The translations under genes were made by a program, and so were the position numbers. The notes below the pieces were generated by a model. It did no database searches. It was not told the origin of the DNA and saw only the letters and a list, made by a program, of their open reading frames with translations. A stretch of DNA of 64,000 nt from Rhizobiales bacterium Ga0077537 (GTDB lineage Bacteria; Pseudomonadota; Alphaproteobacteria; Rhizobiales; Hyphomicrobiaceae): NCBI GenBank assembly GCA_001464955.1, contig LNEM01000027.1, positions 62,001 to 126,000 of the forward strand, read 5' to 3'. Below, one piece after another: positions 38,635 to 46,729 of this stretch. Position 1 is the stretch's first letter. Each line of letters opens with the position of its first letter.

Positions 38635-40028
38635 CGGATCTGGCCTGGCTGTCCGTCCGCGAGACGGCGGCTCTGATCGGCGCGCGCAAGCTGTCGCCGG
38701 TCGAACTGACCGACTACCTGCTCCGGCGGATCGAACGCCTCGATCCCCGCTGGCACGCCTTCATTCGCGTCCTCCCCGAGCATGCGCGCGCCGCCGCCCG
38801 GGCGGCCGAGGCCGAGCTGATGGCGGGCGGCAGCCGGGGCGTCTGGCATGGCATGCCGGTCGGCCTGAAGGACATCATCGATCTGGCGGGCGTGCCGACC
38901 ACCTGCCACTCGAAACTTTTCGCCGACCACAAGGCCGCTGCGAGCGCCGTCGTCACCGAGAAGCTCGAGACGGCCGGCGCCGTCGTCGTGGGCAAGCTCT
39001 CGACGCACGAGTTCGCCATCGGCGGGCCGTCGTTCGATCTGCCGTGGCCGCCGGCGGTCAACCCCTGGGGCGGCAACAACTTCCCCGGCGGCTCGTCGTC
39101 CGGCTCCGGCGTGGCGCTGGCAACGGGCATGCTGCCGGCGGCACTCGGCACCGACACCGGCGGCTCGGTGCGCAACCCCGCATCGATGTGCGGCATCGTC
39201 GGCATGAAGCCGACCTACGGCCGTGTCTCGCGCCGCGGCGTGTTCCCGCTGGCGTTCTCGCTCGACCACGTCGGACCGATGACGCGCGACGTGGCCGATA
39301 ACGCTCTCCTCCTGCAGCTTCTGTCGGGTCACGATCCCCTCGATCCCGGCAGCGCCGATGTCCCCGTTCCGGATTTCACGGCCGGGATCGATTGCGGCGT
39401 GAAGGGCCTGCGCATCGGCCACGTCCGGCACTTCTACGACGGTGACGAGACGGCGCATCCTGAACAGCTCGCGGCCATCGACGCCGCGGCCGATCTCCTG
39501 CGCTCGCTGGGAGCCGACGTGCGCGAGATCAGGCTGCGGCCGCTCGACGAATATACGGTCTGCAACCGCGTGATCCTGGCATCGGAAGCCTTCTCCATCC
39601 ATCGCCGCGATCTGGCCTCACGCCCTGGCGACTACGGCGCGCTGGCCCGCCAGCGGCTCGTCGGCGGTGCGGCCTACGACGCGGCCGACTACGTCGACGC
39701 GCTCCGCATGCGGGCCCGCCTGATCGCAGCGACCCATGAGGCGATGGCCGGATATGACGCCATCCTGACGGCCTCGAGCTTCGATCCGGCGCCACCGATC
39801 GACGACGCCGAGGCCTGCGCCCGCGTCTATCCGCGCCAGGCCCGCCAGCCGTTCAACGTCACGGGCCAGCCGGCGCTCGCCATGCCGGCCGGGTTCACGA
39901 AGGACGGACTGCCCTTGTCGATCCAGCTCGTCGGCCACGATTGGCAGGAGGCCATGATCTACCGCATCGCCTACGCCTACGAACAGGCAGCCGGCTGGCT
40001 CGGCCGTCGCCCGCCCGGCGTGGACTGA
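38631..40028 (+). CDS. Amidase (amidase signature family), AtzE/GatA-like
   Basis: The 465-residue product has the amidase-signature Ser-cisSer-Lys triad: K80 in MPVGLKDIIDLAG, S155 in FPGGSSSGSG and nucleophile S179 in GTDTGGSVRNPA. It resembles GatA and AtzE. ATG at 38631 shares bases with the stop of the small partner gene. The substrate cannot be read from the sequence; an amide, biuret-like or aryl-amide compound is possible. Luciferase-like oxidoreductase genes follow. Confidence 0.9.
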   Translation: MTDLAWLSVRETAALIGARKLSPVELTDYLLRRIERLDPRWHAFIRVLPEHARAAARAAEAELMAGGSRGVWHGMPVGLKDIIDLAGVPTTCHSKLFADHKAAASAVVTEKLETAGAVVVGKLSTHEFAIGGPSFDLPWPPAVNPWGGNNFPGGSSSGSGVALATGMLPAALGTDTGGSVRNPASMCGIVGMKPTYGRVSRRGVFPLAFSLDHVGPMTRDVADNALLLQLLSGHDPLDPGSADVPVPDFTAGIDCGVKGLRIGHVRHFYDGDETAHPEQLAAIDAAADLLRSLGADVREIRLRPLDEYTVCNRVILASEAFSIHRRDLASRPGDYGALARQRLVGGAAYDAADYVDALRMRARLIAATHEAMAGYDAILTASSFDPAPPIDDAEACARVYPRQARQPFNVTGQPALAMPAGFTKDGLPLSIQLVGHDWQEAMIYRIAYAYEQAAGWLGRRPPGVD

Positions 40029-40185
40029 CGTCAAGGACCTCGGGTTTTGTCCCGCCGCAGATGCACCGGAGGTGGCGATCAAGCCACTTCCGCCGCGCCC
40101 CGATCGATGACAGTCTTGGCGCAGTCATGCGAGGGCGGTGGACGCCAGATCCGCCCCCCGGAGGAACAACGCGACGAGGCTGAAC

Positions 40186-41391
40186 ATGAAATTCGGCATT
40201 TTCTACGAGATGCAGATCCCGCGCCCGTGGGAGGCCCATACCGAGCACAAGCTGCTGAACGACGCCCTCGCACAGGTCGAGCTGGCGGATCGCCTCGGCT
40301 ACGACTTCGCCTGGGAGGTCGAGCACCACTACCTCGAGGAATATTCCCATTCGTCCGCTCCGGGCGTGTTCCTCGGCGCGGCCAGCCAGCGCACGAAGAA
40401 CATCCGCCTCGCCCATGGCATCATGCAGTTGACGACCAACCACCCCTCGAAGGTAGCAGCCCAGGTCGCGACGCTCGATCTGCTGAGCCATGGTCGCGTC
40501 GAACTCGGCCTCGGCGAGAGCGCCTCGTCGACGGAGCTCGATCCGTTCGCCGTCACGTTCGAGAACAAGCGCGAGATCTTCGAGGATGCCGTCCGCTGCA
40601 TGATCCCGATGTTCAAGGATCAGCCCTGCGAATACGACGGCTCGCACTTCAAGTTCCCCTATCGCAACGTCGTGCCGAAGCCTCTCCAGAAGCCGCATCC
40701 GCCGCTTTGGGTCGCCTGCTCTCAGCTCCCGACGATCGAATATTGCGGACAGAAGGGCATGGGCGCGCTTGGCTTCCAGTTCGTGTCGGCGGACGCCGCT
40801 CACGCCTGGGTCCACGCCTACTACAATGCGATCACCCGGCGCCTCGACAAGCTGGCTGACTACCCGATCAACCCGAACATCGCCCTCGTCTCCTATTTCA
40901 TGTGCGCCAAGACCGACGAGGAAGCGCAGAAGCGGGCCGAGGGCCTGACGTTCTTCCAGTTCGCGCTGAAGTTCTACGGCCAGAGCGCCAACCGCGAGCG
41001 GCCCCGCGCCGGCACGGTCAACGTCTGGGACGAGTTCCAGAAGTGGAAATCGGCGAACCCCGACGCCGTCCAGAAATCGGTGCGCTCGGGCCTCGTCGGC
41101 TCGCCCGACACCATCCGCAAGAAGCTGCGCAAGTTCCAGTCGTCGAACGTCGACCAGATCATCTTCCTCAATCAGGCCGGCAAGAACCCGCACGAGCACA
41201 TCTGCGAGGGCCTAGAGTTGTTTGCGAAGGAAGTGATGCCCGAGTTCCACGCGGCCGAAATCGCGCATCAGGACTGGAAGCGTGGCGTGCTCTCCGGCGA
41301 GATCCAGCTCGAGGAGATCGACACCCAGCCGTTCCGCGACCGCTTCGGCCATCTCAATCAGGTCGCGCCGCAGGTTGCAGCGGCGGAGTAA
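40186..41391 (+). CDS. LLM class flavin-dependent oxidoreductase
   Basis: This is a bacterial-luciferase-like TIM-barrel enzyme of 401 residues that should use reduced flavin (FMN or F420). It starts MKFGIFYEMQIPRPW, has FAWEVEHHYLEEYSHSSAPG near 43, LAHGIMQLTTNHPSKVAAQVATLDLLSHGRV in sections near 80, and the long insertion before the C-terminal DQIIFLNQAGKNPHEHICE. The start at 40186 follows GAGG by seven bases. The 59-base gap to the selenoprotein gene suggests co-transcription. Confidence 0.88.
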   Translation: MKFGIFYEMQIPRPWEAHTEHKLLNDALAQVELADRLGYDFAWEVEHHYLEEYSHSSAPGVFLGAASQRTKNIRLAHGIMQLTTNHPSKVAAQVATLDLLSHGRVELGLGESASSTELDPFAVTFENKREIFEDAVRCMIPMFKDQPCEYDGSHFKFPYRNVVPKPLQKPHPPLWVACSQLPTIEYCGQKGMGALGFQFVSADAAHAWVHAYYNAITRRLDKLADYPINPNIALVSYFMCAKTDEEAQKRAEGLTFFQFALKFYGQSANRERPRAGTVNVWDEFQKWKSANPDAVQKSVRSGLVGSPDTIRKKLRKFQSSNVDQIIFLNQAGKNPHEHICEGLELFAKEVMPEFHAAEIAHQDWKRGVLSGEIQLEEIDTQPFRDRFGHLNQVAPQVAAAE

Positions 41392-41450
41392 CGTGAACTT
41401 GGCTGACGGGCGGACCCGCTCCGCCCGTCATTCCATCCGGAGGACGAACT

Positions 41451-42068
41451 TTGGCGCGCATCCCCCTTCTCGATGAGACCGACCCGGCACTCCCGGTAGA
41501 AGCCGCCGCGTTCCTCTCGGCAGCCGGCGCGTCACGGGGGCGGCTCATCAATCTCTACCGTGCGCTCGCCAATCGTCCTGAGGCCGGCACGGCCCTGATG
41601 GGCCTGATCACCACCGTCTACCGCAAGGACTCGACCCTGGAGCCGCGCCACGGCGAGCTGGCGTACATGACCGCGACGGCCGTAAACGATTGCTATTATT
41701 GAATACCCACCCATACGGTGCTCGGTCGGAGCATGGGACTGACGGAAGACCAGATGCGGCACCTCATTTCGGAGCCGCTGCCTGATGGGGTGTTTGCCCC
41801 GGCAGAAGCCGCCATCGTGCGCTACGCTCAGAAATCGACCCGCCTCGAACCTATCGACCGCAACACATACGCCGCCCTCGAAGCCCACTTCAGCCGCCAG
41901 CAGATCATCGACATCTGTCTGACAGTCGGGCTGAGCAACATGGTCAATCGCTTCCACGCGACGTTCCTGACCGACGTCGACGCCGACACCCTCGCCGCGG
42001 TCGAAGCCGGCGATCAGCAATACGGTGCGTGTGCACTTCCGCGGCCTCCCGAGCCCGACGGATCGTGA
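41451..42068 (+). CDS. AhpD-like carboxymuconolactone-fold selenoprotein (UGA at codon 84 = Sec)
   Basis: One gene, read through an in-frame TGA at 41700-41702, gives 205 residues. It starts at TTG 41451, six bases after GGAGGA. The first part has the CMD/AhpD helices; then E69, C81, Sec84 and H88 fall at the spacing of E118, C130, C133 and H137 of mycobacterial AhpD, so TGA replaces the second redox cysteine of C-x2-C-x3-H. The same frame continues with VLGRSMGLTEDQM and ends with VNRFHATFLTDVDADTL, typical peroxidase-related (CMD family) sequence. A SECIS-like hairpin follows the TGA and a selD gene lies nearby. It should be a thiol/selenol peroxidase or disulfide reductase. Without recoding it would appear as 83- and 116-residue fragments. 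Confidence 0.82.
41703..41737 (+). promoter_or_regulatory. Bacterial SECIS-like element
   Basis: After TGA (41700-41702) a hairpin forms in the coding sequence: GTGCTC (41718-41723) with GAGCAT (41729-41734), loop GGTCG. The stem can extend by CCC (41710-41712) with GGG (41735-41737) across an asymmetric internal bulge ATACG. The loop begins 21 bases after the TGA. The apical GGUC is shared with E. coli fdhF, and a guanine at the loop start is required for SelB binding in known elements. Confidence 0.75.
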
Positions 42069-42089
42069 CGACTGGCGCGTCCGGTGGCG

Positions 42090-43022
42090 TCACACCCGCG
42101 CGATAACGCTCTCGCCGAATGCCATGAGCCGCTCTTCCAGCTCGGAGGCATCGAGCCCGCCGAAGGTCTTGGCGTGCTGCGTGCTGCCGGCAGCACCGCC
42201 CGACAGGAACGCCGTCACCGGCAGCACCACACGGCCGACGCCCCGGCACGACGCATCGGCGACCGCTCCGAGCGGATCCATCCCGGAACCCGGCAGCGCA
42301 CCCGGACACCCGGTCGTCACTTCGATGGCAGCCGGATCGCGGCCGGCTGCGCGCGCCATCTCGCGCATCTGCTCGATCAATGGTCCGATATCGACCGGCG
42401 ATCCCGTCGCCGGAAAGAAGCCGTCGCCGAGCGTCGCCGCCCGCCGCGCCGCCGCCTCCGAATGTCCCCCGACGTGGATCGGCACGGCGCCATTGATAGG
42501 CTTCGGGTTGCAGCTCATGCCGCTGAACGAGACGTGCTCACCGGCAAAGCTCGCGTCGTCCGCCGCCCATAGCGCGCGCATGGCCCGGATGCACTCGTCG
42601 GTCCGCGCCCCGCGCTTGGCCCACGGCACGCCCAGCGCATCGAACTCTTCCTTGAGCCAGCCAACCCCAATGCCGAGATCGAGCCGGCCGCCACTCATGT
42701 AGTCGAGCGTCGCCAGTTCCTTGGCGAGAATGAGCGGATTGCGCTGCGGCAGGATCAGGATGCCGGTCATGCAGCGCAGCCGCGTGGTCGCCGCCAGCGC
42801 GAACGCCATCCAGATCAGCGGGTCCGGCAACTTCGTCTCAGGGCCGCCCGGCAACCGTCCAGTCGGCGAATAGGGATAGCGGGATGTGTAGTTCGTCGGC
42901 CAGACGACGTGCTCGATCGCGACCAGGCTGTCGAACCCGGCACGCTCAGCCGCAAGTGCCAGACGCCGGGCGCCGGCGCCATCGGGAAAATTGGAGTTCG
43001 AGAAATGCAGCGCGAACTTCAC
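42090..43022 (-). CDS. LLM class F420-dependent oxidoreductase
   Basis: The 310-residue product is a luciferase-like TIM-barrel protein of the TIGR03619 type, annotated as F420-dependent. It starts at a GTG read as MKFALHFSNSNF, has AAERAGFDSLVAIEHVVWP near 27, the loop GILILPQRNPLILAKELATLDYMSGGRL (in parts near 88-115) and GIGVGWLKEEFDALG near 117. HVGGHSEAAARRAATLGDGFF lies near 185. It converges on the selenoprotein gene with only 21 bases between the stops and follows the radical SAM gene on its own strand. Confidence 0.87.
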   Translation of the reverse strand: MKFALHFSNSNFPDGAGARRLALAAERAGFDSLVAIEHVVWPTNYTSRYPYSPTGRLPGGPETKLPDPLIWMAFALAATTRLRCMTGILILPQRNPLILAKELATLDYMSGGRLDLGIGVGWLKEEFDALGVPWAKRGARTDECIRAMRALWAADDASFAGEHVSFSGMSCNPKPINGAVPIHVGGHSEAAARRAATLGDGFFPATGSPVDIGPLIEQMREMARAAGRDPAAIEVTTGCPGALPGSGMDPLGAVADASCRGVGRVVLPVTAFLSGGAAGSTQHAKTFGGLDASELEERLMAFGESVIARV

Positions 43023-43111
43023 GGGCGGCCTCCCTCACGGCGGCGCCCCGTATCGGGCACCGCAGCGAGTGTGGCAGCATCGCGCCGGAACGCAACGGTA
43101 TCCGGCGTCCG

Positions 43112-44095
43112 TCAGGAGCAGCTGCCGCCGCCGAGCACGCAGAACTTGGCGCAGTGCGGATGGCAGAGCTTGACGGCCCCGTCGGTGAACATGCCATCGT
43201 CGGCCCGCGCGGCCTCCGCGAACGTCCCGCCCATCTCGAAGGCCGGCTCGTAGGGCAGCAACGTGCACGGCAGCACGGTCGGCTTGGCCGCACCCTTCCG
43301 CTTCACCACCATGCGGCTGGTCGCGCACATCATCTGGTTCGGCGACTTCTTGAGAATGCCCCAGCAGGCGGCGCTGATCTCGGGCACCTCGTGGCTGCCG
43401 TCCATTTCGGGAAGAAGCATCAGTTGCTTGGGATTGGCCGGATCGATCCGCCAGCCGCGCGACGCGACGAGGGCTGCATACCCGTTCCGCGCCTCACGCT
43501 CGTCCTCGTTCCAGCATGTCCGTCCGGCGATGGCGATCTCGAAGCCCTGCGCATTGAGCCAGTCGATGCCGGCGATGGCTTTGTCGAACGTCTTCGGGCC
43601 GCGCTCCGCCTCGTGCAGGTCGCGGGTAAAATGATCGAGGCTGATGCGCAGCCTGAGGCGCGCGCCGTGCTTTTCCTTGAGCTCGATCAGCCCCTTCTTG
43701 ATGGGCCCCCGCTGCAAGGGTTGCATGGCATTCGTCAGCACCAGCACGTCGAAACGACGGTCCAGCGCCGCGCCGAGCATGGCCAGGAATTCCGGGTTCA
43801 TGAACGGCTCGCCGCCCGTGAAGCCGATCTCCTCGGTCCGATGCTGTCCGCTGATCAGTTCGTCGAGAAGGGTCACCACCTCCTCGGCACCGATGTAGGC
43901 GAGGCGGTCGTTGGTCGGCGAGGACTCGATGTAGCAGTTGGTACAGGTGATGTTGCACAGCGTGCCGGTATTGAACCACACCGTTTGTAGGCGCTCGAGC
44001 GGTACCGTCGCGCGCGGCTCGCCCTTCGCGGTGATGTCGGGATGCTCGAACTTGGCAAGCGTCGTCACCGTGACGGATTGGGCAGTTTCTCTCAC
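43112..44095 (-). CDS. Radical SAM protein with Cys-rich C-terminus
   Basis: The 327-residue enzyme has the radical SAM cluster motif C-x3-C-x2-C in TLCNITCTNCYIESSPTND near 46-55, the GGEP motif in IGFTGGEPFMNPE near 90, and TNAMQPL and LRISLDHF strands of the barrel. Three later clusters of cysteines (AACWGILKKSPNQMMC, LPCTLLPYE and HCAKFCVLGGGSC at the very end) could bind a second Fe-S cluster, as in SPASM/twitch-type enzymes. It starts at GTG 44095 after GGGGAG. It lies 108 bases after selD on the same strand. The function is unknown. Confidence 0.82.
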   Translation of the reverse strand: MRETAQSVTVTTLAKFEHPDITAKGEPRATVPLERLQTVWFNTGTLCNITCTNCYIESSPTNDRLAYIGAEEVVTLLDELISGQHRTEEIGFTGGEPFMNPEFLAMLGAALDRRFDVLVLTNAMQPLQRGPIKKGLIELKEKHGARLRLRISLDHFTRDLHEAERGPKTFDKAIAGIDWLNAQGFEIAIAGRTCWNEDEREARNGYAALVASRGWRIDPANPKQLMLLPEMDGSHEVPEISAACWGILKKSPNQMMCATSRMVVKRKGAAKPTVLPCTLLPYEPAFEMGGTFAEAARADDGMFTDGAVKLCHPHCAKFCVLGGGSCS

Positions 44096-44203
44096 GTCTG
44101 GCAGCTCCCCTCGAAGGACCGGCGCAGTCGTCGTCGTTCCGTCGCCTGCGCTTCCTGCTGTCGCCTAGCATGGCCGAGCCGGCGCCAGATACTCACGATA
44201 CTT

Positions 44204-46480
44204 TTATTCAGCCGTGATCAGACGAGTTGCAGAACCTTGTGGTGCCCGGATGGCATCGACGATCCTCAACCGAGACCGACTGGTCTCGAGAGCGGGCGCG
44301 GACGCGGCTTCGACATGCCCGATGGCAACGGCATCGATGCCGGCAGCCTTGAGGGCCACGAGCGTCTGGGCGGCGCGGTCATTTGGCACGCTGGCAAGGA
44401 GCCCACCGGATGTTTGGGGATCGAAGACGAGCGCCAGCGTTGCCTCGGCATCCGGCCCGGCGACGTCCACCCGCGGCGAGAGAGCGGCGTTGTCCGGCAG
44501 CAGGCTGGAGCGCACCCCGGCCGCAATCAGCCGGTCGACACCCGGATAACGGGGGATCTGCGCCAGCCCGAGCACGGCCTCGAGCGGTCCATCCGACGCA
44601 TCGAGCATCTCGATGAGGTGCCCGGCGAGCCCAAAGCCGGTCACGTCGGTCATGGCTCGGACATCCGATGCCAGCAGCACCCGGGCGGCAGCGGCGTTGC
44701 TCGCTCTCATGGCGGCGAGCGCGGCGGACACCTCGCGGGCGCGAGCCAGCCGCCGCATCCATCCGGCGAAGACGATGCCCGAGCCGAGCGGCTTCGTGAG
44801 CACCAGCACGTCGCCTTGTACGAGGCCACCCTTTGCGACGACGTGACCTCTCTCGACGCTGCCCGATACGAAAAGTCCGGCCGCCAACGCCTCTCCACGC
44901 CCCGTGTGACCGCCGACCAGCCCGACGTCATGCGCCCGCAGCACCGCCGTCACCCCGGCGAGCAGCTGAACGAGATCGTCCTCGACGAGATGTGGCGCCC
45001 CCGGCGGCAGGCCGACGAGCGCCAGGGCGTGGTCCGGCCGACCACCCTTGGCCAGGACGTCAGAGATGGCGTGCGCGGCGACGATCTCGCCCAGCAGATA
45101 GGGCTCCGGCCAGATGGCCGGGAAATGATCGATGGTTTCGAGCCGGAGTGGACCCGGCCCGAGATCGAGCACCGCGACGTCGTCGCGTCGGAGGAGACTG
45201 GCGCCGCGCCCCGCGATTGCCTCCGGCGCAAGCGCCTCGATCCGATCGAGAGCGCGGGACAGCGGAACGGGACCGACCTTTGCTGCGCAACCTGCACAAT
45301 GCATCGCGTCCGCATTCTCCGCGCCAGCCACCATGGGAGATGGCAGATCCTGGAAGCGACGCATGAAACCGCGGTCGATCCGGTCCTTCAGCGTCCAGGC
45401 CCAGGCACCTGCCATGGCGAACGGTCCCCGCGCCGCAATCGCCTGACGCCCTCCACAGGACAGGAGCGTGAGGAACTGCGACTGGGGACGAAACGGCTTG
45501 GCCGCCATCCCCCGGGCCCTTAGGCGGATGTTCTCGGCAAGTGGCGGCCCTTGCCGGACGGCGAACACGCCCGCCTTCTCGCGTGGGTAGCCGATGACGC
45601 TCGCGCAGTCTCCGACCGCGAAGATATCGTCCTCGCCCACGACCTGCAGCGTCGGCCGGACGGAGAGGAAGCCGCGGTCGTCGATCGCCAGTCCGGTCCC
45701 GGCGAACCAGTCGGGTGGCTGCGCCTTGGTTGTGATCAGCGTCGCATCGCTCGCCACCTCGCGTCCGCTGGCAAGAACGACGGCCCGCTCCGTCACGGCG
45801 ATGGCGGCATCTCCCGTGATCACCGCCACGCCGGCCTCGGCAAGCGCCTGCTCTCCGAGCCGTTGCGCGCGGGCGTTGTGCGTCGGCAGCACCCGGCCGC
45901 TGCCGATGAGGGTGAACTGAAAGGAGCGCCCGTCGATTCCGGCGCTAGGCGCCGCCTCGAGGAGACGGTGCCGGATGGCGAGGACGAGTTCGAATCCCGC
46001 AGCCCCCGTGCCGACGACCGTGATCCGACGCGGCCCGCCGATGCTGAAGGCCCGTGCCTCGAGCGCACGCCACCGGGGCGCGAAGCTCGACACCGGCTTG
46101 ACCGGAATGGCGTGCTCGGTAGCGCCGCGAATGCTGTCGAGCGCCGGCGTGATGCCGGTATCGATCGACAGGAGATCGTAGCGGAGCGGCGGTCGGCCAG
46201 CGATGTGCAGGTCCCGGCGCTGGCTGTCGATGCCGTCAGCTTCGCCGTGGACGAGACGCGCGCCCGCGAAATGCGCGAGCCGGACGAGATCGATATGGCA
46301 CGCGTCGAGATCATAGTGCCCGGCGACATGGCCCGGGAGCATTCCCGAGTAGGGCGCATCGAGTTCCTTGGCGATCAGCGTGACGTCGAGCCCGGGCTCT
46401 GGCGTCATCCCGAGGGACTTCAGCACCACGACATGTGCGTGCCCTCCGCCAACGAGGATCAGCCGGCGTCGCGCTGGCAT
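44204..46480 (-). CDS. selD: Fused FAD-dependent oxidoreductase / selenophosphate synthetase SelD
   Basis: The first half (1-375) is a type II NADH dehydrogenase-like flavoprotein: LILVGGGHAHVVVLK, VVGTGAAGFELVLAIR, IFAVGDCA. The second (390-755) is SelD, which makes selenophosphate from selenide and ATP. CAGCAAK holds C398 and K401, matching catalytic C17 and K20 of E. coli SelD; RRDDVAVLDLG, GGHTGRGEALAAG and MTDVTGFGLAGHLIEML follow. The start codon of the flavoprotein part could be ATG 46480 (GGAGTGAG upstream) or 46498. The fusion is a known form and probably couples selenium reduction to activation. It serves selenoprotein and perhaps selenouridine-tRNA synthesis. Confidence 0.93.
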   Translation of the reverse strand: MPARRRLILVGGGHAHVVVLKSLGMTPEPGLDVTLIAKELDAPYSGMLPGHVAGHYDLDACHIDLVRLAHFAGARLVHGEADGIDSQRRDLHIAGRPPLRYDLLSIDTGITPALDSIRGATEHAIPVKPVSSFAPRWRALEARAFSIGGPRRITVVGTGAAGFELVLAIRHRLLEAAPSAGIDGRSFQFTLIGSGRVLPTHNARAQRLGEQALAEAGVAVITGDAAIAVTERAVVLASGREVASDATLITTKAQPPDWFAGTGLAIDDRGFLSVRPTLQVVGEDDIFAVGDCASVIGYPREKAGVFAVRQGPPLAENIRLRARGMAAKPFRPQSQFLTLLSCGGRQAIAARGPFAMAGAWAWTLKDRIDRGFMRRFQDLPSPMVAGAENADAMHCAGCAAKVGPVPLSRALDRIEALAPEAIAGRGASLLRRDDVAVLDLGPGPLRLETIDHFPAIWPEPYLLGEIVAAHAISDVLAKGGRPDHALALVGLPPGAPHLVEDDLVQLLAGVTAVLRAHDVGLVGGHTGRGEALAAGLFVSGSVERGHVVAKGGLVQGDVLVLTKPLGSGIVFAGWMRRLARAREVSAALAAMRASNAAAARVLLASDVRAMTDVTGFGLAGHLIEMLDASDGPLEAVLGLAQIPRYPGVDRLIAAGVRSSLLPDNAALSPRVDVAGPDAEATLALVFDPQTSGGLLASVPNDRAAQTLVALKAAGIDAVAIGHVEAASAPALETSRSRLRIVDAIRAPQGSATRLITAE

Positions 46481-46729
46481 CTGTCTCACTCCGTTCATGC
46501 CGCCTCGCAAAAGGCGACCGAGGGGCTGGAGATGGGCCGCATGAAGCTGGCGCCGGCTGAAGAGCCGTCACACAGGACGAGCGCGAGAGAGACGGAGGAG
46601 GAAAACGACACGTGACGGCCCTGACCTCGGATGCAGATCTGCACCGTCGAGTAGATCAGCCGCGTCCCCGCGGCAACCCTGCACGATCGAAGGCCGGATC
46701 ACGTCCGGCTGAACGGGGCGCCGTCGAAG

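Noticed and set aside
41700-41702. Selenoprotein gene as a simple nonsense pseudogene
   Set aside because: The stop is TGA, lies exactly on a redox cysteine, is followed by a SECIS-like hairpin, and the downstream half keeps normal codon use and a full-length frame.
43083-43114. TGA at the end of the radical SAM gene as a second selenocysteine codon, followed by a CGCCGGA/TCCGGCG hairpin
   Set aside because: The hairpin is too close to the TGA, its 11-base loop does not begin with guanine, and the extension of about 30 residues shows no conserved-looking sequence. The family-like protein already ends at GGGSCS.
44204-44240. GATACT direct repeat downstream of selD as a regulatory element
   Set aside because: Two short copies only, with no symmetry or spacing suggesting a binding site.
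45985-46000. GTTCGAATCC, resembling a tRNA T-loop
   Set aside because: It lies inside the selD coding sequence and no matching acceptor or anticodon arms are present.
46481-46729. selC (selenocysteine tRNA) in the gap between marR and selD
   Set aside because: I looked for the long acceptor/variable arm and a TCA anticodon with a T-loop pattern and found none on either strand.
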